From Desulfovibrionaceae bacterium (GTDB lineage Bacteria; Desulfobacterota; Desulfovibrionia; Desulfovibrionales; Desulfovibrionaceae), in NCBI GenBank assembly GCA_031082225.1, contig JAVHLG010000019.1:4464-57915 (forward strand): a stretch of 53,452 nucleotides of DNA, read 5' to 3'. A program made the position numbers and the translations under genes. Positions 47,305-53,452 of this stretch are shown here, in pieces (the first letter of the stretch is position 1; each line of letters opens with the position of its first letter). The notes beneath the pieces were generated by a model. It was not told the origin of the DNA and searched no databases. It was given only the letters and a program-made list of their open reading frames with translations.

Positions 47305-47678
47305 GGACGTGTCTTCGGCCGTCTGGCTGGGGTCATTGGCGCGGGCTCTCCGGGCGCGTTCTCCCGCACCCCCGACCGGGACTGACGGCGGGGCGGCATC
47401 CGCAACCTGTCATTTCGGCAACATACCATTCTCCACCGGGGCGGGCAACAGGGAACATCAGTGGGAACATCAGCGGGAACATCAGTGGGAACATCTGCGG
47501 CCTGCCTTCATTCGGGAAAAGGGCGTCCTGCCTCGGGGTCGCTTCTGCTTATGTTTCAATGCGTTGCCCATTGGTTGTGAAAGGACGCAACCTCTTGTAG
47601 GATCACATCGCGTCGGATCGGCAGCCCCGCCTCATGCCCGACGCCTTTGCGGAAAGGACCACGTCCGTTTCACCCGTC
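47305..47678. other. Intergenic region with 12-bp tandem repeats
   Basis: 374 bases between divergent genes. It contains the tandem repeat at 47451-47498. The rest is GC-rich with no supported gene. Open frames here read the repeat as Gly-Asn-Ile-Ser, which I take as a shadow. Confidence 0.4.
47451..47498. repeat. Four 12-bp tandem repeats
   Basis: GGGAACATCAGT, GGGAACATCAGC, GGGAACATCAGT and GGGAACATCTGC in a row, 48 bases. Small period and high identity suggest a slippage-prone site or an array of protein-binding sites in the control region of the flanking genes. Confidence 0.9.
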
Positions 47679-47984
47679 ATGAAAATGAAATCATCACGCG
47701 GCATTCTGGGCAACATGTGCCTGTGGGTTTCCATCCTGGCCATTTACGGCCTTTTGGGATACAGGCTGTATGTCCTGTATTCCGAGGGGATCTGGCTGGA
47801 CTGGACTGTCGGCGACATCCTCCCGGACGCCGTGATCTGGACCGTCATCGGCATGCGGGCGTCGATCCTCAAAAGCATGGTGATCTGGCTTTTATCGCAG
47901 GATGTTCTTCTGTACATGGCGGCGTTTCCGATCATTTTGGTCGTCCTGGACCGCTGGCCGGGCGGGAATGGCCGGGAGACGTGA
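47679..47984 (+). CDS. Small membrane protein, two transmembrane segments
   Basis: 101 residues with hydrophobic segments at about 9-32 and 67-88 and a short hydrophilic part between. It begins MKMKSSRGILGNMCLWV, a basic start before TM1. An upstream in-frame ATG at 47634 exists; neither has a good ribosome site. I do not recognise the family. It is probably inner-membrane, of unknown role. Confidence 0.55.
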   Translation: MKMKSSRGILGNMCLWVSILAIYGLLGYRLYVLYSEGIWLDWTVGDILPDAVIWTVIGMRASILKSMVIWLLSQDVLLYMAAFPIILVVLDRWPGGNGRET

Positions 47985-48059
47985 CGGAGGGCGACGCATT
48001 GCGGATCGGCCGTTGCAGGGGGGTTGGCCTGGAGAGCGCTGGCAGCGAGAGGTGGAGTC

Positions 48060-48398
48060 GTGAGTCGCAATTTTTTTGCAGGAATTTTGGGCGTCGTGGG
48101 CGTTTTGTGCAGCAGTCCCGGTTTTTCCGGGGAAAGAATCGAGATGACGGTCACCCCGGTCACCGTCTTTCTGGACCAGGGCAGCCGGGCCTTTTGCGCC
48201 GAGATGCGGTCTGTGCCGGGTGATCGGATGTTTGTGACCTGTGATGACGCCACTGGGAAAAAGGTGATGGAAGAGCTTTTCGCCCTGGGGAAACGGGGCG
48301 AGGCGTGCACGGTGGTCGGCGAGGTGGTGGGACGCTCCGGGGATGTCGACCGTCTGGTGATCAGCGAAATCCGTCCGGCGGCCAAGGGGAGTCCCTAG
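48060..48398 (+). CDS. Secreted small beta-rich protein
   Basis: 112 residues with a signal peptide (about 1-24, ending GFSGE). The mature part is rich in beta strands and has two Cys (about 45 and 60) that could form a disulfide. The pattern TVFLDQGSRAF ... FVTCDDATGKKV ... GEACTVVGEVVGR looks like a small OB-type fold. GTG start with GAGG/GGAG just upstream. Family not recognised. Confidence 0.6.
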   Translation: MSRNFFAGILGVVGVLCSSPGFSGERIEMTVTPVTVFLDQGSRAFCAEMRSVPGDRMFVTCDDATGKKVMEELFALGKRGEACTVVGEVVGRSGDVDRLVISEIRPAAKGSP

Positions 48399-48659
48399 CG
48401 ACGATTAGCGCTTGTCGCGCATCCGGATTTGAAGGCGGACCATCCACCAGGCTTCGCGCCTTCTGTAAATCGTGCCGACGTGTCTTCTCGTGGCGCCGCG
48501 AGAGGGACGCATCCTCGAAATCCTTGTGAGCAACGGCGCTTTCTGCCGGGTGATGGGACCACGGCATGCCTGGGAGTGACGCGTCCTGGGCCGTGTCGCC
48601 CTTTCGGCGGTCCCCCGGGACGTGAACCCGGAGGGAAATCGCGCCAAATGGAGGTGCGT

Positions 48660-48938
48660 ATGGATTCCATGAAGGCCGTTTTGCCGGACGTGGTCAACGC
48701 CCGGGTTGAGGATCTGTACAATGCGCAGCTTTCCGATGAAGAAGTCCTGGCCCACATGGCGGACATGAAACGCAAGGCCGAGCGCCTGCTGGAACTCGCC
48801 GCCGAGGAACACCGGGAGGAGGCGGCCGGTTTGCTGCAGGAGTTGGTCGATCTGTCGCATCGCATCCGGCGAAGCTATGTGGACATGTCGTACCGCCAGG
48901 GGTTGCGCGACGGTTTCCAGTTGCAATCGACCCAGTAG
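48660..48938 (+). CDS. Small helical protein of unknown function
   Basis: 92 residues, almost all helical and highly charged (LSDEEVLAHMADMKRKAERLLELAAEEHREEA). No signal peptide. GGAGG lies 5 nt before the ATG at 48660; an ATG at 48648 is also in frame. Likely a small cytoplasmic protein; family not recognised. It precedes another small gene by about 85 bases. Confidence 0.6.
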   Translation: MDSMKAVLPDVVNARVEDLYNAQLSDEEVLAHMADMKRKAERLLELAAEEHREEAAGLLQELVDLSHRIRRSYVDMSYRQGLRDGFQLQSTQ

Positions 48939-49024
48939 GACGCGCCCTGTCCCGGTGGTGCGGGGGACGCGAGAACCGAAACCACAACCGGAGGGACGCC
49001 CGTTCTCCCCGTTTCGAGAGAGAT

Positions 49025-49228
49025 ATGGCCGCCAAGGATCTGAGTGAGGTCGAACATTGCGTATACATGATTGATCTGGTCATTCGGGAAGTCGTCAATT
49101 CCCCGAAGATCGCGGACAAGCAGTATGCCGTCGACAAGATCGTGGACAGTTTTCGCGACATCTTGCGGCATGAGGGATATGCCGTCACCTCCCCGGCCTT
49201 GAAGAAAAAACTCGTCTATCATAAATAG
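49025..49228 (+). CDS. Small soluble protein of unknown function
   Basis: 67 residues, helical, with a single Cys and no signal peptide. Sequence pattern: EVEHCVYMIDLVIREVVNSP and IVDSFRDILRHEGYAV. A purine-rich GAGAGA precedes the ATG. Its position between another small gene and an acyltransferase gene gives no clear role. Confidence 0.55.
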   Translation: MAAKDLSEVEHCVYMIDLVIREVVNSPKIADKQYAVDKIVDSFRDILRHEGYAVTSPALKKKLVYHK

Positions 49229-49325
49229 CGGCGGCCGGACAGAACACTGCACGGCTTCCGGCCGCTCTCGCGCCGCCCGCCTCGCCCCAGGCCCTGATCC
49301 CTTTTGCGCCAAAGGAGAACACCGT

Positions 49326-50420
49326 TTGAATACGGCTCGACAAACCTCTTGGGTCCTCGGTCCGGCCCACGGTCCCATTGACGCGGACGTTTCCAAACGC
49401 ATCGACGTACTCCGCCTTATCCTCATCGCCCTGGTGGTCATCGGCCATGGCTATCGTGTCGTTTCCGCCATGGTTCCCGACCCTGGGACAGGAATCCGCG
49501 TCGTGGTAGCTATCTTCAACGAGAACATCACCCATGCCGCCATTCCGCTTTTTTTCATCATCTCGGGGTTTTTATTTTTGCGGAAATTCGACCTCTCCGT
49601 CGAAGCCTACGTGACCATGTGCCGCAAGAAGCTGTTCTCCCTTCTTATCCCCTATCTTTTTTTCAATCTGATCTGGATACTGTGGCTGTATTTCGTGGGC
49701 AGCATCGATATGTTCGGCTCCAAGACCTTCCTTTTGCAGGAAGGAATATTTATTAAGCTGTTTGGCATCGGAACCGTTCCGATCAATTATCCCCTGTGGT
49801 TTTTGCGCGATCTGCTTCTCGTGTACCTCATAAGTCCCGTGCTGTTGGTGTATTACAAGGAATCCCCCCTGGTTGGGGTCGTCACCTTTTTCGCCCTGTG
49901 GGTCATCCTGGGCAGTGAAAATTCCTATTCTCTCTACGGGAACATGTTCGCCTTCTACATGGGCGGTCTTCTTTCCCGCTACGAACTCAATATCCGCGAC
50001 TCCGGATCACTGGACAAGTATGTTTTCCCTGGATTTCTGTTGGCAACGGCCATTCTCCTGTTTCATAATGAACTTGGAATGGTGCAGTACATCTACATGT
50101 TTCTTTTCAAATGCAACATGCTTCTCGGTGTCGTCTTTTTCTGGTGCCTTTCCCGGTATTCCTTCGTGAAAAACAGCAAGTTGCTGCACGTCGGCGCCAC
50201 CTACAGCTTTTTTATTTATCTGACCCACGAGCCGACCCTGTCCTGGCTCCAGTCAAGGCTTTTGACCGTCTATCAGCCCCATGGCAGCCTGTCCCGAATC
50301 GCCTATTTTTTCGGGTCCGGCATCGCGCTCATGTTCCTGCTCGGGGCCGTCGGGGCGATCCTGTCCCGGATCGCTCCCGGGGTCTATGCCGTGGCCACGG
50401 GGGCCCGGAAGCGCCGCTGA
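49326..50420 (+). CDS. Acyltransferase 3 family membrane protein
   Basis: A 364-residue integral membrane O-acyltransferase of the OafA/OpgC-like family with about ten helices. The N-terminal RIDVLRLILIALVVIGHGYR carries the conserved Arg and the His of the first helix; FFIISGFLFLRKFD and WFLRDLLLVYLISP are further signatures. Such enzymes acetylate or succinylate surface sugars. The TTG start is supported by AGGAG 8 nt upstream (AAAGGAGAAC) and an N-terminus with no ATG before the first helix. Rather AT-rich compared with neighbours. Confidence 0.88.
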   Translation: MNTARQTSWVLGPAHGPIDADVSKRIDVLRLILIALVVIGHGYRVVSAMVPDPGTGIRVVVAIFNENITHAAIPLFFIISGFLFLRKFDLSVEAYVTMCRKKLFSLLIPYLFFNLIWILWLYFVGSIDMFGSKTFLLQEGIFIKLFGIGTVPINYPLWFLRDLLLVYLISPVLLVYYKESPLVGVVTFFALWVILGSENSYSLYGNMFAFYMGGLLSRYELNIRDSGSLDKYVFPGFLLATAILLFHNELGMVQYIYMFLFKCNMLLGVVFFWCLSRYSFVKNSKLLHVGATYSFFIYLTHEPTLSWLQSRLLTVYQPHGSLSRIAYFFGSGIALMFLLGAVGAILSRIAPGVYAVATGARKRR

Positions 50421-50791
50421 TTGGGCGAACACCCTTGCTGCCCGGGGTGTTGCGGGACGTATCCCGGTTCTCCGGGAACGACGCGGACGGACCCGGCATG
50501 TCGCCTCCCTTGTGCCGGGCCTGCTGCTTTAGAATACCGTCCTGATTTTCCGTAAAAGTGCTCGCTTTTTTCAGGAGAAACCGGAGCATCCCCCGGCGCA
50601 TCGGGCGGGAGGAAATAAATAGGCGCCTCACCACAGCGGTAATGACCCTGTCTTCCGGCGGTTTTCCGTCGTGGTCGGTTCGGTGTTGGCAAGGTGGTAT
50701 TTTTTTTGCATAAATAAGCTTCCTGGAATTGGGCCTGCCCGGACGGTATTTCATGGAGGCCGGGGTGTGATGAACCATCAAGGATGAAGAC
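50421..50791. other. Intergenic region before the receiver-domain gene
   Basis: 371 bases. It holds a stem AACACCC-N10-GGGTGTT (about 50429-50452) after the acyltransferase, AT-rich sequence at 50535-50620, and the sigma-54-like site at 50695-50710. No gene is supported. Confidence 0.4.
50695..50710 (+). promoter_or_regulatory. Candidate sigma-54 promoter (-24/-12)
   Basis: TGGTATTTTTTTTGCA: GG and GC are exactly 10 bases apart, with TGG and TTGCA matching the sigma-54 core. It lies 82 bases before the ATG at 50792. The missing C after TGG weakens it. Confidence 0.4.
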
Positions 50792-51205
50792 ATGTTGACC
50801 TATGTGTCGTGTTCAGAACAGGGTAGCACGCCAATCCTGCGCGTTCTCGTCGTGGAGGACGACCCCAACCATCGCAAGCTGGCCAGGCAGGTTCTTGAGG
50901 ACAACGGGCATGACGTCCTCTCTGCCGATGACGGGGAAGAGGCCCTGGCCCTGCTGAGCCTTCGGGATTTCGACGTGGTGGTCCTGGACATGCGCATGCC
51001 CGGCATGGACGGCCGGGAGTTCATCCGGCGGGTGCGCACCTCGGGACGGGAATTTGCCGACATCCCCATCATCGTCATGACCGGGTATGGCATCAGCCAG
51101 CACCGGGAGCTTTTTCAGCGCTACGCCATCCGCGATTTTCTGGACAAGCCCTACGACTGCGACCATCTCCTGGACCGGGTGCGCAACTATCAGGCCCGGG
51201 CCTGA
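50792..51205 (+). CDS. Single-domain response regulator (receiver only)
   Basis: 137 residues: a receiver domain with acidic E22-D-D24, the phospho-acceptor in VVLDMRMPGMDG and the Lys of LDKPYD. No output domain, so it acts as a phosphate shuttle or by protein contact. AAGGATGA lies just before the ATG. No kinase gene is adjacent; the soluble hybrid kinase at 23485-25347 cannot be linked by position. A SufC gene follows 230 bases later. Confidence 0.9.
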   Translation: MLTYVSCSEQGSTPILRVLVVEDDPNHRKLARQVLEDNGHDVLSADDGEEALALLSLRDFDVVVLDMRMPGMDGREFIRRVRTSGREFADIPIIVMTGYGISQHRELFQRYAIRDFLDKPYDCDHLLDRVRNYQARA

Positions 51206-51435
51206 TTCCGCCGCCGGACGCCGCGCCCTCTGCCCCGGGGGCATTTCCCATCCCAAAGCTCGAGATTTTTTCCGGACAGGATTTCGGCCAGTCAGGCGGG
51301 CTGTCGCCTCTGGCAGGACGTCCCGGCCAGGCAGGGCGTATGGACTTTGCCTGCGAAGTTCCGTAAACATTTCAGTTTGCGCGCCGCACGGACGATACCG
51401 TCCCGGCGGGACATGGAGAGCCAGCGAGGACGCAC

Positions 51436-52203
51436 ATGCTCATCATCGAAGACCTGCACGTGACAATCGGCGAACGCGAGGTGCTCAAGGGCATCAACCT
51501 GGAAATCGCCGACAACGAGACCTTTATTCTGTTCGGCCCCAACGGGTCCGGAAAGACCACCCTGCTCATGACGCTCATGGGCTTCGGCAACTACGAGATC
51601 ACCAAGGGACGCATCCTTTTCCGCGAAAAGGACATCACCCACGCCGCCATCTATGACCGGGCCAGGCTGGGCATCGGCATGTCCTTCCAGCGGCCGCCCA
51701 CCATCCATGGCCTGAAGACCCGCCATCTGGTGTCCATGTGCGGCCAGGGCCGCGAGGTGCCGGTGGAGGAACTGGCCAAACGGGTGAACATGGAGACCTT
51801 TCTCGACCGGGACATCAATTCCGGGTTCTCAGGCGGCGAGATCAAACGCTCGGAGCTGTTGCAGCTCATGGCCCAGCAGCCGCATCTGCTGCTCTTCGAC
51901 GAACCGGAATCGGGCGTGGACCTGGAGAACATGAAGCTGATCGGCAACACCGTGCGCGAACTGCTGACCGGCGCGGCCTCCCCCCAGCCGGACAAGAGCA
52001 TGAAGGAGCTCAAGGAGCTCAAGGCGCGGCGCCGCACCTCGGGGCTGATCATCACCCACACCGGCTACATCCTGGAATACATCAACGCCGACCGGGGCCA
52101 GGTGCTCTACGACGGTCATCTGTGCTGCGAGGCCAACCCCCGGGACATCCTGGACCACATCAGCAAGTACGGCTACCAGGAATGCGTGCGCTGCCTGAAA
52201 TAA
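51436..52203 (+). CDS. sufC: Fe-S assembly ATPase SufC
   Basis: ABC-type ATPase that drives Fe-S cluster assembly on SufB/D. 255 residues. Walker A is GPNGSGKTTL, the Q-loop FQRPPTIHG, the signature SGGEIKRSELL and Walker B LLLFDEPESGVD, with the H-loop IITHTG. SufC has E-rich DEPESGVD as here. GAGG lies 6 nt before the ATG. Only sufC and one SufB/D-like gene are present, as in the minimal two-gene SUF-type (SMS) systems of anaerobes. Confidence 0.94.
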   Translation: MLIIEDLHVTIGEREVLKGINLEIADNETFILFGPNGSGKTTLLMTLMGFGNYEITKGRILFREKDITHAAIYDRARLGIGMSFQRPPTIHGLKTRHLVSMCGQGREVPVEELAKRVNMETFLDRDINSGFSGGEIKRSELLQLMAQQPHLLLFDEPESGVDLENMKLIGNTVRELLTGAASPQPDKSMKELKELKARRRTSGLIITHTGYILEYINADRGQVLYDGHLCCEANPRDILDHISKYGYQECVRCLK

Positions 52204-52219
52204 GACGCGGAGTCAGACC

Positions 52220-53377
52220 ATGAAAGACATCAATCTCGACGCCTTTTCCTTCAGCGGCATGAACCGGGGGGAGATTCCCGATCTGAACTCCCTGGACGCC
52301 GCCGACAAGACCGAGATGCTCATGTCCGGCGTGGACGTGAGCGGCAAGGGCAGAAGCGGCACCTACCTGCAGATCGACCACGGCAAGGTGCACTGCCGGG
52401 CCTCCCAGCCCGGGGTGGAGATCCTGGACATCAAGGAGGCCCTGGCCAAGTACGACGGCCTGCCGGGCTATTTCTGGACCCAGGTGGACCGGGACAAGGA
52501 CGAATACACCCGGGCGGCGGCCGAGAACCTGCATGGCGGCTATTTCATCCGCACCGAGAAAGGGGCCAGGATCGCCGATCCGGTCCAGTCCTGCCTGTTT
52601 CTGAAAAGCGACATGGTGGGCCAAAACGTCCACAACGTGGTCATCGTGGAGGAGGACTCGGAACTGCACATCATCACCGGCTGTTCCGTGGCCCACGGCT
52701 CCAAGGGCGCGGCGCACCTGGGCATCTCCGAATTTTTCGTCAAAAAAAACGCCAAGCTGACCTTCACCATGATCCATAACTGGGCCGAGACCACGGTGGT
52801 GCGGCCGCGCACCGGCGGGATCGTGGAGGAGGGGGGCGTTTTTCTCAACAACTACGTGCTCTTAAAGCCCGTCCACGACCTGCAGAGCTACCCCGCCATC
52901 ACCCTGGCCGGACGCGGTGCCGTGGCCCGGTTCAATTCGGTCATCGTGGCCCCCAAGGGGTCGAAAGTGGATTCCGGCAGCAAGATTCTCTTAAACGCCC
53001 CCGACACCCGGGGGGAGATCATCTCCCGGACCATCGCCTCCGGCGGAACCATCATCGCCCGGGGCTACATCGGCGGGCACAGCGTTCCGGCCAGGGGGCA
53101 TTTGGAATGCAAGGGCCTTATCCTCGGCGGCGGGGTCATCCACGCCATTCCCGAGCTTCTGGGCGCCCGCGACGGCGTGGAATTGTCCCACGAGGCGGCC
53201 GTGGGCAAGATCGCCCAGGAAGAGATCGAATACCTCATGGCCCGGGGCATGGACGAGGAGGAGGCCACCTCCACCATCGTGCGCGGGTTCCTCAATGTGG
53301 ATATCATGGGCCTGCCTGCGGAACTCAAGGAGGTCATCGACCGGACCATCCAGGAGACCGAGAAGGACATGTTCTAG
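52220..53377 (+). CDS. sufB: SufB/SufD-family scaffold protein
   Basis: 385 residues, beta-helix scaffold of Fe-S assembly that pairs with SufC. The C-terminal core is seen as GCSVAHGSKGAAHLGISEFFV, MIHNWAETTVVRPRTG, SRTIASGGTIIARGYIGG, HLECKGLILGGGVIHAIPELLG and the end motif LSHEAAVGKIAQEEIEYLMARGMDEEEA. It is shorter than SufB (about 480) and lacks its long N-terminal part, as in two-gene systems where one protein does both jobs. GGAG lies 7 nt before the ATG, 16 bases after the sufC stop. Confidence 0.93.
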   Translation: MKDINLDAFSFSGMNRGEIPDLNSLDAADKTEMLMSGVDVSGKGRSGTYLQIDHGKVHCRASQPGVEILDIKEALAKYDGLPGYFWTQVDRDKDEYTRAAAENLHGGYFIRTEKGARIADPVQSCLFLKSDMVGQNVHNVVIVEEDSELHIITGCSVAHGSKGAAHLGISEFFVKKNAKLTFTMIHNWAETTVVRPRTGGIVEEGGVFLNNYVLLKPVHDLQSYPAITLAGRGAVARFNSVIVAPKGSKVDSGSKILLNAPDTRGEIISRTIASGGTIIARGYIGGHSVPARGHLECKGLILGGGVIHAIPELLGARDGVELSHEAAVGKIAQEEIEYLMARGMDEEEATSTIVRGFLNVDIMGLPAELKEVIDRTIQETEKDMF

Positions 53378-53452
53378 TGTCGCGTCCACGAAAAGCGCAT
53401 ATGGCGTTCCGTAGATAACAAGCTAAAATTATTGATTTTTCTTAAAAAATAC
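53378..53452. other. Right edge, AT-rich
   Basis: After the SufB/D stop the last 75 bases are AT-rich and end GATTTTTCTTAAAAAATAC, like the left arm of the hairpin in the 85-bp repeat array (GATTTTCTTCATAAAAAATAC). The window ends before a right arm could be seen. Confidence 0.3.

Noticed and set aside
47033-48223. Plus-strand open frame of 396 codons opposite the TlpA gene and through the small membrane-protein gene
   Set aside because: Antisense to a clear TlpA protein, low-complexity translation, conflicts with 47679-47984.

Overview
The window is high-GC bacterial DNA that looks like a Desulfovibrio-type sulfate reducer (Desulfovibrionaceae). This rests on a selenocysteine-containing two-subunit formate dehydrogenase, a stand-alone rubredoxin, a minimal SufC/SufBD pair, many two-component and thioredoxin-like proteins, and the overall codon bias. 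The left edge carries a short AT-rich fragment of a GmrSD-like HNH nuclease that does not match the rest. No rRNA, tRNA, CRISPR array or intact insertion sequence was seen.

Layout. 1-10.5 kb: nuclease remnant, M23 peptidase, small secreted protein, rubredoxin, NHL propeller protein, D-Ala-D-Ala carboxypeptidase with SPOR domain, SGNH-like membrane protein, beta-helix protein, and ribB behind an FMN riboswitch. 10.9-14 kb: overlapping polysaccharide genes (glycosyltransferase, deacetylase, sugar epimerase). 14-23 kb: GNAT, LOG-type hydrolase, an unknown protein, then uvrB, a K+ channel, a DUF3431 protein, ligA and dapB. 23.07-23.43 kb: an 85-bp tandem array, each unit with an AT hairpin and a copy of the 3' end of dapB. 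23.5-30 kb, minus strand: hybrid histidine kinase, rtcB, SGNH-like protein, ACT protein, paaK. 30.2-35.2 kb: rsfS, gpmI, a zinc-ribbon protein, pgm and an IS1595-like transposase relative that lacks its first catalytic Asp. 35.3-39.4 kb: formate dehydrogenase fdhA (in-frame UGA at codon 192) and fdhB, closed by a strong terminator.

39.5-46.7 kb is the most unusual part: seven tightly packed genes for a periplasmic binding lipoprotein, a sensor kinase with a four-cysteine cluster, a REC-STAS regulator without the usual phospho-Ser, an exported CxxC redoxin, a GAF-GAF-membrane-rhodanese protein without the catalytic Cys, a MauE/DoxX membrane protein with a CxC pair, and a small lipoprotein. A TlpA-like thioredoxin converges on it. 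I read this as a candidate envelope ligand/redox signalling module; that is inference. 47.3-50.4 kb holds small proteins of unknown function and an acyltransferase. 50.7-53.4 kb holds a receiver-only regulator behind a possible sigma-54 promoter, then the SufC/SufBD pair.

Starts were chosen by Shine-Dalgarno spacing, signal peptides and overlap with upstream genes. Function calls rest on motifs read by eye; no database search was possible.
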